Part shown: positions 1 to 8,457 of the stretch, piece after piece
Numbering within the stretch: the stretch's first letter is position 1
Layout: every line of letters starts with the position of its first letter
From: Allohoeflea poritis
GTDB taxonomy: Bacteria > Pseudomonadota > Alphaproteobacteria > Rhizobiales > Rhizobiaceae
DNA length: 64,000 bases
Direction of reading: 5' to 3'
NCBI RefSeq assembly: GCF_027889715.1
Contig: NZ_JAPJZH010000008.1
Span: 124,001 to 188,000 of the forward strand
Notes under the pieces: generated by a model
What the model saw: the letters and a program-made list of their open reading frames with translations, nothing else
Database searches by the model: none
What the model was told of the DNA's origin: nothing
Program-made: the position numbers and the translations under genes

Positions 1-711
1 GGCTTTCTTAACAATGCCATTCCCTTCACGCTTATCTTTTTCGGCCAGACCGAGATAGGCGCCGGCCTTGCGGCCATCCTCAATGCCACGACGCCGCTGT
101 GCACGGTGGTGATCGCCAACGCGCTGACCAGCGATGAAAAGATGACGACGCTGAAGATCGCCGGCTGCCTGCTGGGCCTCGCCGGAACCGCGGTGCTGAT
201 CGGACCGTCGGCGATATCCGGGCTCGGCGCACCGGTGTGGGCACAGCTTGCCATTATCGGCGCCGCGGTCTCCTACGGCTTTGCCGCGACCTATGGCAAA
301 CGCTTCGGCGACTTGCCGCCGGTCGTGACCGCGACCGGACAGCTGACGGCCTCATCGGCGATCATGCTGCCGGTCATCCTTCTCCTCGACCAGCCATGGA
401 CAATCCCCTTCCCGCCGGCAGGCATCGTGGCCGCGATCCTGTTGCTCGCGGTCCTGTCGACCTCGCTCGCCTACATCCTCTATTTCCGGATTATCGCCGC
501 CGCCGGCGCGACCAACGCATCCGTGGTGACGCTTATCGTTCCGCCGAGCGCCATCCTTCTCGGCGTCGCATTCCTCGACGAACGGATGACGGCAGAGGCG
601 CTCGCCGGGCTTGTGCTCATCGCACTCGGCCTTCTGACCATTGATGGCCGGCCGATAAACTTTCTTAAAAATAAAATGAAATTAATGATTTATAGGAAAA
701 GTGAGCGTTGA
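1..711 (+). CDS. EamA/DMT-family transporter, 5'-truncated
   Basis: The reading frame is open from the first base, so the true start lies outside the window; 236 C-terminal residues are visible. They form a run of hydrophobic helices with short basic loops, typical of the second half of a ten-helix EamA drug/metabolite exporter of the inner membrane. The substrate cannot be told from sequence. The last 17 residues (658-711) are abruptly AT-rich and lysine-rich, unlike the GC-rich body, so the C-terminus may have been replaced or extended. A weak GC stem (713-726) follows the stop. Family call firm, substrate unknown. Confidence 0.85.
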   Translation, partial: GFLNNAIPFTLIFFGQTEIGAGLAAILNATTPLCTVVIANALTSDEKMTTLKIAGCLLGLAGTAVLIGPSAISGLGAPVWAQLAIIGAAVSYGFAATYGKRFGDLPPVVTATGQLTASSAIMLPVILLLDQPWTIPFPPAGIVAAILLLAVLSTSLAYILYFRIIAAAGATNASVVTLIVPPSAILLGVAFLDERMTAEALAGLVLIALGLLTIDGRPINFLKNKMKLMIYRKSER

Positions 712-985
712 AGGCCGTGTCCGGCCGGGCAACAAAAACCCTTTGAAATTGACGGCACCGCCACAAAGTCGCCACGAACGGCTCCTTCGCACCTGCAAAA
801 TAAGGGTGAATCTGGCCCATGATTCACACTTTTTTGGCACCAAACTAAGTCAATGAATTTCATGCGCTTAAAAAGCTAAAATTTGAAATATCCGTTGCGT
901 CTTTCGGCAGCGCAGCAACTATTTTGCTTTTCAATCCGCTTGTCTCCGGCATAGCATTTATCGGTAAACCGCAGGGAGGTCCGCT

Positions 986-1063
986 ATGGGATTGGCGCGT
1001 TCGCTCAATGTCCTGGTGATCGGTGCAGCGTTCCTATTCATCGCCCTGATGCTTTTTTTGTAA
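986..1063 (+). CDS. Putative 25-residue single-helix membrane peptide
   Basis: A short ORF of 26 codons including the stop. It begins with ATG six bases after a strong Shine-Dalgarno sequence (GGGAGGT, 974-980). The product has a short N-terminus with one arginine and then about 17 uninterrupted hydrophobic residues to the C-terminus, the pattern of a small single-pass inner-membrane protein. A perfect 10-bp stem terminator lies 47 bases downstream, so this ORF could be its own transcript. The 274-bp stretch between the preceding transporter gene and this ORF holds no other gene that I can see. I do not recognise a family. The case rests on the ribosome site, hydrophobicity and terminator. 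Confidence 0.5.
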   Translation: MGLARSLNVLVIGAAFLFIALMLFL

Positions 1064-1110
1064 GCTGATGGCGATTGGCCGCCGCAGGACCGGCTGGCCC
1101 TGAACAATCG

Positions 1111-1139
1111 ACGGGGATGGTTTTCACCATCCCCGTTTT
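1111..1139 (+). terminator. Rho-independent terminator
   Basis: A perfect 10-bp inverted repeat (1111-1120 with 1127-1136), a six-base loop, and a run of T on the plus strand (1136-1139). The T run is on the plus side only, so it ends the small ORF at 986-1063 and not the convergent azoreductase gene. Confidence 0.8.
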
Positions 1140-1161
1140 GATTCCGGGCCTTCGCCTGGCT

Positions 1162-1752
1162 TCACGCCGCCGCCTTCTCAATGGCATCACGTGCCCGCTT
1201 CACACTGTCGTCGGCCGCCATGGCCAACTGATCCGCGGCAATGAATTCGACATCCGTGACGCCCAGAAAGGCAAAGACATGCCTCAGATAGGGTGTGACG
1301 AAATCGGCCGGACTGCCCAACGGAACACCGCCCGAAGCGTTCACCACATAGATCTTCTTGCCCGCAAGCAACCCTTCCGGCCCCTGCTCGGTGTAGCGGA
1401 ACGTGCGGCCCGGCTGAGCGACGTGGTCGATCCAGGCCTTCAGCGCTGCGGGAACGCCGAAATTATATGTCGGGGCTCCCACCACAATGATGTCGGCTTC
1501 CGTCAGTTCCTCAACCAGCACGTCCGTTTCGGCCAGCGTCGCATGCTGCTGCTCGGTCCGGTCTGCCGCCGGAAGCACGCGGTCGGAGACCCAACTCTCG
1601 CTCGGGAAGGTCAGACCGTCCGCCACATCGCGCGTGCGAACCGTTGCATTCGCATGTTTGCGCGCAAGAACTTCGACCAGTTCATCGGTCAGTTTCCGGC
1701 TGACGGAATCGTTGCGCCGCGCCGACGAATGGATGGTCAGAATGTGGGTCAT
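1162..1752 (-). CDS. azoR: FMN-dependent NADH-azoreductase
   Basis: A 196-residue cytosolic flavodoxin-fold quinone/azo reductase. It uses NADH and FMN for two-electron reduction of quinones and azo bonds and is usually linked to thiol or electrophile stress defence. FMN phosphate-binding residues are seen in the N-terminal SSARRNDSVS segment (about residues 9-18), with the family's PTYNFGVPAALKAWIDH segment at about 92-108. Length matches the AzoR family. The ATG follows a GGAGAG ribosome site. It is convergent with the small plus-strand ORF and its terminator. No dedicated regulator is adjacent. Confidence 0.93.
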   Translation of the reverse strand: MTHILTIHSSARRNDSVSRKLTDELVEVLARKHANATVRTRDVADGLTFPSESWVSDRVLPAADRTEQQHATLAETDVLVEELTEADIIVVGAPTYNFGVPAALKAWIDHVAQPGRTFRYTEQGPEGLLAGKKIYVVNASGGVPLGSPADFVTPYLRHVFAFLGVTDVEFIAADQLAMAADDSVKRARDAIEKAAA

Positions 1753-1891
1753 TGTTGCTTCTCTCCGCTGTGAAGGATTGCGCCGGCATCAGGCCGGCCC
1801 TTCACGCAGAGATAGTCGCAAACGGGATGAGCATAAGTCCCGGAATGAAGGACTTACTGTTCAATAAAAATGAACAAAAATCCAAAAATCG

Positions 1892-2815
1892 TCAAGCAGC
1901 AGCGATCGAGGTGACCGTGCCGCCGGCCTTTGGCGCGCGCAGACCGAGCAGATGGCAGATCGCGTAGACGAGCTGCGCCCGGTTCATCGTGTAGAAATGG
2001 AAATCCTGCACACCGCGTTCGACAAGATCCATCACCTGATCGGCGGCAACCGCCGCCGCAACCAGCGCCCGCGTCTGCGGATCCTTGTCCAGCCCCTCGA
2101 AACGGGTCGCCAGCCAGTCCGGAATGGAAGCGCCGCAAAGCCCGGCGAATTTCGCGACCTGCTGGAAATTGTGCACGGGAAGAATACCCGGCACGATGGG
2201 AATATAGATGCCGGCCCGTCGCACGCGCTCGACATAGCGCTCATAGGTGTCGTTGTCGAAGAAGAATTGGGTGATCGCCCGCGTCGCACCGTTGTCGACC
2301 TTGCGCTTGAGCATGTCGATATCGGTCATGAAATCGGGGCTTTCGGGATGTTTTTCCGGATAGGCCGATACGGTGATCTCGAAATCGGCGAAGGCTTTGA
2401 GGCCCGCCACCAGTTCGGCGGCATTGCGATAGCCGTCCGGATGGGCATTATAAGCCGTTCCGATGCCTTCGGGGGCGTCGCCGCGCAGAGCCACGAAATG
2501 GCGCACGCCGGCCTGCCAGAATTCACGCGCGACCGCATCCACCTGCTCCCTGCTCGCATTGACGCAGGTCAGATGCGCCGCCGGAGACAGTTCGGTTTCT
2601 TCCAGTATCCGCTTGATCGTCGCCAGCGTCGGCTGACGCGTGCTTCCGCCGGCGCCATAGGTGACCGAAACGAAATCCGGCCCGAACGGGGCAAGACGCA
2701 TGATGCTCTCCCAGAGCTGGCTTTCCATGTCGCCCGATCTGGGCGGGAAGAACTCGAAGGACACATTCATCGAATCACCCAGGGGGGACGGGCCGGAACG
2801 GCGCAGGACGGACAT
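1892..2815 (-). CDS. metF: 5,10-methylenetetrahydrofolate reductase
   Basis: A 307-residue MetF that reduces 5,10-methylene-THF to 5-methyl-THF for methionine synthesis, an FAD TIM-barrel enzyme of the cytosol. The catalytic-Glu segment SFEFFPPR lies near residue 20, followed by VTYGAGGS and the folate-binding YPEKHPES and TQFFFD segments. The first ATG lies two bases after the stop of the upstream ArsR-methyltransferase gene, with AAGGAG about 11 bases upstream. A second ATG 15 codons in would also fit. The two genes form an operon under the palindrome at 3887-3902. Confidence 0.95.
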   Translation of the reverse strand: MSVLRRSGPSPLGDSMNVSFEFFPPRSGDMESQLWESIMRLAPFGPDFVSVTYGAGGSTRQPTLATIKRILEETELSPAAHLTCVNASREQVDAVAREFWQAGVRHFVALRGDAPEGIGTAYNAHPDGYRNAAELVAGLKAFADFEITVSAYPEKHPESPDFMTDIDMLKRKVDNGATRAITQFFFDNDTYERYVERVRRAGIYIPIVPGILPVHNFQQVAKFAGLCGASIPDWLATRFEGLDKDPQTRALVAAAVAADQVMDLVERGVQDFHFYTMNRAQLVYAICHLLGLRAPKAGGTVTSIAAA

Positions 2816-2817
2816 TG

Positions 2818-3837
2818 TTATGCAACTCCTTTTACGGGTGATTCACTTTCGGCGCTTTCGGCGATAACAAGACGCGGGTCGCGCGCCAGCCAGATGCTCA
2901 CCGTCAGCCCCTTTTCAACTTTGTCTTCCGGTGTCAGCGCGACGACCTTCTCGACATTGAGGCCGGCCTCGCCGAGCCAGGTCGAAACGGCGTCAGCCGG
3001 GAAACCCAGACGCAAATGGGCATGCTCATCACGCAGATATTCGAATTCATGCGGGGCGAAATCGACGACAATGACACGCCCGCCGGGGCTCAGCATGCGT
3101 GCCGCCTCGGCAATCGCCTCCTCTGGATGCTGCAGGAAATGCAGGACCTGGTGGATCGTGATCAGATCGAATGAACCGCGCTCCAGCGGCAGGTTCAGGA
3201 TATCGGCATGGCGCACGGAAGCGTGCGTGATGCCGGCGGCATCGATGTTCGTTCGGGCAACTGCCAGCATATCGCGGCTGGCATCGACCCCGACGCCGCG
3301 CCGGTAAAGCGGCGAGAAGAGCTGCAGGATGCGGCCGGTGCCGGTGCCGAGATCCAGCATGGAATCGAACGGCGTATCGCCGATCATCTCAATCAGGGCC
3401 TCTTCCACCTGATCGTCCGAAATATGCAGCGACCGCAATTCGTCCCACTCGGCCGCATTGCGGCTGAAATAGGCCTGGGCACGTTCCGCGCGCGCCTGCT
3501 TGACGGAACGCAGCCGCTCGCTGTCACGCGAAAGCAGCGGGTCCGAAGCGGAAACGGATTCGACGATGTGGCGCGCCAGTGCATGCGATCGCCCATCGCC
3601 GCTCAGGCGAAAATAGGCCCAGGCGCCTTCCTGGAAGCGCTCCACCAGGCCGGCTTCGGTCAACAGTTTCAAGTGACGCGAAATGCGCGGCTGCGACTGC
3701 CCGAGAATTTCCGTGAGATCGGTGACCGTCAGGTCGCCGCCGAACAACAGCGCCAGCACCCGCAGCCGCGTCGGCTCACCGGCTGCCTTGAGCACATCAA
3801 CGGCCTTTTCCAGGCTCATCTTGTTGTTATCCAGCAT
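2818..3837 (-). CDS. ArsR-family regulator fused to SAM-dependent methyltransferase
   Basis: Residues 1-90 form an ArsR-type winged helix (repressor-like, with a QSQPRISRHLKLL recognition helix). From about residue 140 a class I methyltransferase fold follows, with motif I LDLGTGTGR and the later LLSPGGRVIVVDF strand. Such fusions next to metF in alphaproteobacteria are thought to be SahR-like regulators of the S-adenosylmethionine cycle that sense S-adenosylhomocysteine; this is inferred here from neighbourhood. I chose the ATG at 3837 because GAGGA stands four bases upstream. A GTG at 3852 is in frame but has no ribosome site. Whether the methyltransferase domain is catalytic or only a ligand sensor is unknown. 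Confidence 0.88.
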   Translation of the reverse strand: MLDNNKMSLEKAVDVLKAAGEPTRLRVLALLFGGDLTVTDLTEILGQSQPRISRHLKLLTEAGLVERFQEGAWAYFRLSGDGRSHALARHIVESVSASDPLLSRDSERLRSVKQARAERAQAYFSRNAAEWDELRSLHISDDQVEEALIEMIGDTPFDSMLDLGTGTGRILQLFSPLYRRGVGVDASRDMLAVARTNIDAAGITHASVRHADILNLPLERGSFDLITIHQVLHFLQHPEEAIAEAARMLSPGGRVIVVDFAPHEFEYLRDEHAHLRLGFPADAVSTWLGEAGLNVEKVVALTPEDKVEKGLTVSIWLARDPRLVIAESAESESPVKGVA

Positions 3838-3886
3838 GGCTTCCTCGATCACTTCACGACTGGCCGCAAAGCCTGCATGAAATCAC

Positions 3887-3902
3887 ATAAAGATATCTTT
3901 AT
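3887..3902. promoter_or_regulatory. Perfect 16-bp palindromic operator upstream of the ArsR-metF operon
   Basis: ATAAAGATATCTTTAT is a perfect palindrome 50 bases upstream of the chosen ArsR start, in an AT-rich island within otherwise GC-rich DNA. Position and symmetry suit a homodimeric ArsR-family protein repressing its own operon. It resembles the motif I associate with SahR sites in alphaproteobacteria (from memory). Confidence 0.7.
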
Positions 3903-4023
3903 ATCATTTTCTCCTGTGGCGCAACAGGAAATCAAAATGTCGCGCACAAGAAACAATGGCAGCAATTTGCGACCAACAGGTGAAGAAACCGTCTGGATGC
4001 TTATGAATTCGTGAGAGAATTGG

Positions 4024-4620
4024 CTATGCCGACTGCGCCCCGGAATAGATCCACTGTTCCGGTATCTGGGCGCGGACCGCCTCTCCGGCCCGGATCGTTC
4101 CGGGGATTTCCACCCAGGCAAGAAGTCCCCGGCGCCGCTGCGCCGCCTTGACGAAATCCAGCGGCAGCGCAGTCTGGTCGCGATCCGGATACTTTTCGGC
4201 AATCGCCGAACCCGCCACCCGGCATGGCAGATTCTGGAAATCGATCTTCAGCGTCACACCACCTTCGAAGAAGAGCAGCGTCCTGGCCGGCAGCATGGAA
4301 AGATGCGCAATGCCTTCAATGGTCAGATTGCCGCCGATCCACTCCGGCCGGATCTCGCCAATACCCATATCCGCCGCCACGCCAGCCAGTTCGTCCGCGC
4401 ACAGGATGGTGATCTGCCGCTCGTTGCGCATTTCCGTTCCGCGCGGATACCACGGCTCGCGCGCGCCCGCGCGGCGTGTCAACCCGGCATGACGGTCACC
4501 TGAGATTCCCTCGAAAGTCAGCTCAAGGCTTTCGACCGGCTGCGTTGTGAAGCTATTGCCGGTCGCCGAATAGACGGCGCCAACCTTGCCGATGGCTTTC
4601 TGCTGGCCGATGATTTCCAT
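4024..4620 (-). CDS. MOSC domain-containing protein
   Basis: About 198 residues covering a MOSC domain, the beta-barrel module of molybdenum-cofactor sulfurases and related proteins such as YiiM, thought to move sulfur or bind molybdopterin. Seen are the GDRHAG segment, WIGGNLTI and the conserved cysteine in NLPCRVAG, the presumed sulfur-carrying residue. The frame is open further upstream, but a start there would overlap the next gene by 70 bases, so the ATG at 4620 is preferred. It is a stand-alone MOSC protein. The substrate cannot be assigned. Confidence 0.85.
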   Translation of the reverse strand: MEIIGQQKAIGKVGAVYSATGNSFTTQPVESLELTFEGISGDRHAGLTRRAGAREPWYPRGTEMRNERQITILCADELAGVAADMGIGEIRPEWIGGNLTIEGIAHLSMLPARTLLFFEGGVTLKIDFQNLPCRVAGSAIAEKYPDRDQTALPLDFVKAAQRRRGLLAWVEIPGTIRAGEAVRAQIPEQWIYSGAQSA

Positions 4621-4676
4621 GAACGCAGCGTCCCTGTTCAAGAAGTTACGCGATGCAGCCGAAGCCGCAGCGCAAA

Positions 4677-5357
4677 TTACCAGGCCAGTCGCTCGCCGTC
4701 CCAGTTCCAGAAATGGCCGGTTGAGGACAGTTCCAGCTTTTCGCAAAGATCAAGCACACCCGCCGCACTTTCTTCCGGGCTGATATCCGCGAAACTGCCG
4801 CCCATATCCGTGCGCACCCAGCCAGGATGCGCCGTCGCCACTGTGATGCCTTGAGGCCGCAGCTCGCTGGCAAGGCCCTGCATGACCTTGTTGACCGCTG
4901 CCTTGGAGGCCCGGTAGGCGATACGGTCGGATTTGGCGTGGGACATGGAACCCATGAAGCTGGAAAGCGTCAGGATGCGGGCATTCGCACTGCGCTTCAG
5001 ATGCGGCAGGAAGGCATGCACGACCCGCAGCGGCCCCACCGTATTGATCGCCAGCGTATCCGCGAAGCCGTCATAGTCCATGTCGAGCACCGATTGCCGT
5101 TCCGGCCCGATCACGCCGGAACAGTTGACCAGGATGTCAACCGGCCCCTCGATCGTCGCCGCTGCCACCTCGACGGCCGCCCCGTCACGCACGTCGAACA
5201 CGAGCGGCGTGAACCGCTCCGTGGCCAGATCCCGCAGAAGATCGGCATGGGACGCCTGGCGGACCGAGCCGATCACGTTCCACCCCCTGTCCAGCGCCTG
5301 CCTGGCCATCTCGTGACCGATGCCGCGTCCGACACCGGTAATCAGGATCGTCGTCAT
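4677..5357 (-). CDS. SDR-family NAD(P)-dependent oxidoreductase
   Basis: A 226-residue classical short-chain dehydrogenase. The cofactor motif TGVGRGIG is at the N-terminus, the NCSG strand-4 motif follows, then the catalytic serine (LSSF) and the YRASK Tyr-x-x-x-Lys pair. The ATG at 5357 follows GGGAGG at ideal spacing; an upstream in-frame ATG (5375) overlaps the ribosome site and is less likely. It ends 56 bases before MOSC and lies 24 bases downstream of ettA, so the three may be co-transcribed. The substrate is unknown. Confidence 0.87.
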   Translation of the reverse strand: MTTILITGVGRGIGHEMARQALDRGWNVIGSVRQASHADLLRDLATERFTPLVFDVRDGAAVEVAAATIEGPVDILVNCSGVIGPERQSVLDMDYDGFADTLAINTVGPLRVVHAFLPHLKRSANARILTLSSFMGSMSHAKSDRIAYRASKAAVNKVMQGLASELRPQGITVATAHPGWVRTDMGGSFADISPEESAAGVLDLCEKLELSSTGHFWNWDGERLAW

Positions 5358-5381
5358 GCCCGCCTCCCGTTTCATATCAGA

Positions 5382-7031
5382 TCACCGCGTCAGCCGCTTG
5401 TAGGTCACCCGCTTCGGATTGACGCTGTCCGGGCCCAGGCGGCGGATCTTGTCCTTCTCGTAGTCCTCGAAATTGCCCTCGAACCATTCCACATGGCTGT
5501 CGCCTTCGAAGGCCAGAATATGGGTCGCCAGCCGGTCGAGGAACATGCGGTCGTGGCTGATGATGACGGCGCAGCCGGCAAAGTTCTCAAGCGCGTCTTC
5601 CAGCGCCGCCAGCGTTTCCGTGTCGAGGTCGTTGGTCGGCTCGTCGAGCAGGATGACATTGCCGCCAGACTTCAGCATCTTGGCAAGGTGCACGCGATTG
5701 CGCTGCCCACCCGAGAGCGTGCCCACCTTCTGCTGCTGGTCGCCGCCCTTGAAATTGAAGTTCGAGCAATAGGCGCGCGAATTGATCTCGTGCTTGCCGA
5801 GCTTGATGATATCGTTGCCGCCCGAGATCTCTTCCCAGACGCTCTTGTCGGCGGCGAGCGCGTCGCGGCTCTGGTCGACATAGGAAAGGTTGACCGTCTC
5901 GCCGACATTGATCGAACCGCCATCCGGCGCCTCCTGGCCGGTGATCATGCGGAATAGCGTCGTCTTGCCGGCGCCGTTGGCGCCGATCACGCCGACAATG
6001 CCGCCGGGCGGCAGCTTGAATTCCAGGTCGTCGATCAGCAGCTTTTCGCCGTAGCCCTTGGAGATATGATCCGCCTCGATCACCGTCTGGCCCAGCCGCT
6101 CGCCGACCGGAATGACGATTTGCGCGTCGCCGGGCCGCCGGTCCGATGCGGCCTTGACCAGTTCGTCATAGGCCTTGATGCGGGCTTTCGACTTTGCCTG
6201 CCGCGCCTTGGGGCTGGAGGCGATCCAGTCCTGCTCCCGCGACATGGCCTTTTGCCGGTTGGCCTCTTCGCGGCCCTCCTGCGCAATGCGTTTGGCCTTC
6301 TTTTCAAGATAGGCGGAATAGTTGCCCTCATAGGGAATGCCGCGGCCGCGGTCGAGTTCCAGGATCCAGCCAGTAACATTGTCGAGAAAGTAGCGGTCGT
6401 GGGTGATCATCAGCACGGCGCCGGGATATTCGCGCAGGTGCTTTTCCAGCCAGGCGATGGTCTCGGCGTCGAGATGGTTGGTCGGCTCATCGAGCAGCAG
6501 CAGGTCCGGCTGCGACAAAAGCAGCTTGCAGAGCGCGATGCGGCGTTTCTCACCGCCGGACAGATTGGTCACGGCGCTGTCGCCCGGCGGGCAGCGCAGC
6601 GCGTCCATGGCCATCTCAACCTGGCTGTCGAGGTCCCACAGATTCTGCGCATCGATGATGTCCTGCAGCGCGGCGCCCTCCTCGGCCGTCTCGTCGGAAT
6701 AATTCATCATCAGCTCGTTGTAGCGGTCGACGATCGCCTTCTTTTCGGCAACGCCCTCCATGACGTTCTCCGCCACGGTCTTCGTCTCGTCGAGTTCCGG
6801 CTCCTGCGGCAGGTAACCGACCGTGGCGCCCTCTGCGACCCAGGCTTCGCCCGTGAACTCGGTGTCGAGACCGGCCATGATGCGCAGCACGGTGGACTTG
6901 CCGGCGCCGTTCGGCCCGAGAATGCCGATCTTGGCATCCGGGTAGAATGACAGATGGATGTTTTCGAGCACTTTCTTGGAGCCATAGGCCTTGTTGAGCC
7001 CGGCCATGTGATAAATGAACTGGCGTGCCAT
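5382..7031 (-). CDS. ettA: Energy-dependent translational throttle protein EttA (ABC-F)
   Basis: A 549-residue soluble ABC-F protein with two ATPase domains and no membrane part. The Walker A motifs GPNGAGKS (near residue 40) and GANGAGKT (near 355), the signatures LSGGEKRR and LSGGQRNR, and Walker B plus Glu ([22 protein letters not shown]) are intact. The linker between the domains is the charged P-site tether. In E. coli EttA binds the ribosomal E site and gates entry into elongation according to ATP/ADP. Length and full identity pattern fit this family strongly. Confidence 0.96.
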   Translation of the reverse strand: MARQFIYHMAGLNKAYGSKKVLENIHLSFYPDAKIGILGPNGAGKSTVLRIMAGLDTEFTGEAWVAEGATVGYLPQEPELDETKTVAENVMEGVAEKKAIVDRYNELMMNYSDETAEEGAALQDIIDAQNLWDLDSQVEMAMDALRCPPGDSAVTNLSGGEKRRIALCKLLLSQPDLLLLDEPTNHLDAETIAWLEKHLREYPGAVLMITHDRYFLDNVTGWILELDRGRGIPYEGNYSAYLEKKAKRIAQEGREEANRQKAMSREQDWIASSPKARQAKSKARIKAYDELVKAASDRRPGDAQIVIPVGERLGQTVIEADHISKGYGEKLLIDDLEFKLPPGGIVGVIGANGAGKTTLFRMITGQEAPDGGSINVGETVNLSYVDQSRDALAADKSVWEEISGGNDIIKLGKHEINSRAYCSNFNFKGGDQQQKVGTLSGGQRNRVHLAKMLKSGGNVILLDEPTNDLDTETLAALEDALENFAGCAVIISHDRMFLDRLATHILAFEGDSHVEWFEGNFEDYEKDKIRRLGPDSVNPKRVTYKRLTR

Positions 7032-7346
7032 TGCGCGCTATTTTCCTTATGGATTCGAATAGTTCGGGATTGCCCCGCTTTTAGGCAAAGCCGACCGCGA
7101 GAGCAATCCAAATGTTTCGCGGGCGTATCTCTCCAATCGCTCGGCAACACGTCGGCCGACGGGCTCCTCACGCAACGTGCCGTCCTGTAAGACATTGTGA
7201 GCGCTTGGAAATCCAACCTCCGCTATCACACCGGCCTCGCAAAAGCGTGATCCCGCGCCATGCCATCGTTACTCCACTTCGCTTCCGCTTCGGTTAGTTT
7301 GCGGCGGACCGAAACGGATTTTCGGCGCAACCCAGAGGAGAACTCG
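7032..7346. other. Intergenic region, no gene seen
   Basis: A 315-bp divergent gap between ettA (minus) and the cysteine-rich peptide gene (plus). I see no RNA gene, no convincing ORF and no clear sigma-70 promoter. It must hold both promoters. The last bases (7330-7346) carry the GAGGAG ribosome site of the peptide gene. Confidence 0.6.
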
Positions 7347-7577
7347 ATGAACAGCAAATCCAAAAAAGCACTGGCCATGATGGTTGTCAGCGGCGGCCTG
7401 GTGGCTGCAGTGGCTGCAACGCCCGCAGTCGCAGGCTGCGGCGCATGCGGTGGCACCAAGGTCAGCGCCTGTGCCGCTTGCGGCGCATGTGGTGCCTGCG
7501 GCGCCAAGAAAAAGGCCTGCGGTGCGTGTGGCGCATGCGGTGCCTGCGGCGCTTGTGGTGCCAAGAAGACCAACTAA
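7347..7577 (+). CDS. Secreted cysteine-rich low-complexity peptide (Cys-Gly-Ala repeats)
   Basis: A 76-residue precursor. Residues 1-29 form a signal peptide: lysine-rich start, hydrophobic core, and an AVA cleavage site after ATPAVA. The 47-residue mature part is almost only Cys, Gly, Ala and Lys, with 11 cysteines, mostly every third residue (CGA repeats), split by an AKKK and ending in AKKTN. The ATG follows GAGGAG at seven bases. Such spacing suggests metal binding or post-translational modification in the periplasm, by analogy with small Cys-rich substrates of DUF692-type (MbnB-like) enzymes, but no DUF692 gene is in the window. The DUF6969-like gene 100 bp downstream is the only plausible partner. 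Confidence 0.8.
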   Translation: MNSKSKKALAMMVVSGGLVAAVAATPAVAGCGACGGTKVSACAACGACGACGAKKKACGACGACGACGACGAKKTN

Positions 7578-7588
7578 GCTGCTTCCGT

Positions 7589-7615
7589 CTGCCGGGAGCC
7601 AGCGGTTCCCGGCAG
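7589..7615 (+). terminator. GC-rich hairpin after the cysteine-rich peptide gene
   Basis: A perfect 9-bp stem (7589-7597 with 7607-7615) and nine-base loop, starting 12 bases after the stop codon. No T run follows, so it may stabilise the peptide mRNA or partly attenuate read-through into the next gene and not terminate fully. Confidence 0.4.
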
Positions 7616-7677
7616 CCATTGTATCCGGGATCGTCGGTCGCTAAATTTCATTTATTGATTTCATCGAGACAGGTTTC

Positions 7678-8415
7678 ATGAATATTCCGGTGCGCGACGA
7701 CCCCCAGATCGATTTCAAGTCATTGCCGCGTGAGGATCTCCTGGCAATGCAAAAAGCCGCCGACGAGATGATCGCGGTGCTTGAGCAGGCCGCGACCGAA
7801 CAGAAACACATTCTCATCGACGTGCTCAGTTCCACGACGCCCGACCCTTTTACGCTTTGGCAACACTACCCGCCGGGCGATGTGCACGACCGCGAGAAGG
7901 GTGCGCTGTGGTTCTACCACGCCCATTCCGAGGATCCGGAGTCACGGCCTTGGAGCGAGCACGGTCACTTCCATCTCTTTGTCTGGACCGAACATGTCCG
8001 CGAAGGTGTCGAGCCCATCGCGCTGCCGCCCAAGCCGGACTTAGAGAATGGCGGCCTTTGCCATCTCGTGGCGATTTCCTTCGACAATGCCGGCACGCCC
8101 ATGCGCATATTCACGGTCAACCGCTGGGTGGCGATGGAATGGCAGTATCCGGCCGAGGAAGTCATCCGGCTCCTCGACTTCTTCGACCTCGACAATGAAG
8201 AATATGCCCTGACATCCAAATGGCTCGTGGCCGCGCTGAAAGTATTCCGGCCGCAGATCGAATGGAGCCTGCGCGAACGCGACCGGGTCATCGACAAGAT
8301 GCGCGAAAAAGACCCCGAGGGCTTTTCCGAGGATGAGGATGTCGAGGTGCTTTCCTCGTTCCCCTTCGATCTCGGCGCCCAGATCGACGCCATCGAGGAC
8401 GCGCTCGCAAAATAG
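7678..8415 (+). CDS. Conserved hypothetical protein, DUF6969-like
   Basis: A 245-residue acidic soluble protein without signal peptide or membrane helix. The N-terminal third is helical. The middle is rich in His, Trp and acidic residues (GALWFYHAHSEDP, EHGHFHLFVWTEH, about residues 77-112), which looks like a metal or cofactor pocket, and a polar helical C-terminus follows. From memory it resembles DUF6969, whose function is not known. It lies 100 bp downstream of the cysteine-rich peptide gene in the same direction, so peptide maturation is a possible role, but only by proximity. Confidence 0.7.
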   Translation: MNIPVRDDPQIDFKSLPREDLLAMQKAADEMIAVLEQAATEQKHILIDVLSSTTPDPFTLWQHYPPGDVHDREKGALWFYHAHSEDPESRPWSEHGHFHLFVWTEHVREGVEPIALPPKPDLENGGLCHLVAISFDNAGTPMRIFTVNRWVAMEWQYPAEEVIRLLDFFDLDNEEYALTSKWLVAALKVFRPQIEWSLRERDRVIDKMREKDPEGFSEDEDVEVLSSFPFDLGAQIDAIEDALAK

Positions 8416-8457
8416 CGCGGCATTGCACTTTGCGCCGCCCGCGGGCAATCTCCGCCC

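Noticed and set aside
713-726. Short GC stem after the EamA gene as terminator
   Set aside because: A 5-bp stem with no T run; too weak to call.
1952-3307. A 451-codon plus-strand ORF across metF and its regulator
   Set aside because: Spans two real genes on the other strand and has no domain.
7045-7075. A ttcgaa stretch that resembles a tRNA T-loop near the ettA start
   Set aside because: No acceptor stem, anticodon arm or CCA fits around it; no tRNA could be folded.
7440-7570. Repeated GC-rich triplet units resembling a short CRISPR or tandem DNA repeat
   Set aside because: The repeats are codons for Cys-Gly-Ala with varied third bases, unequal units and no spacers; it is protein repetition.
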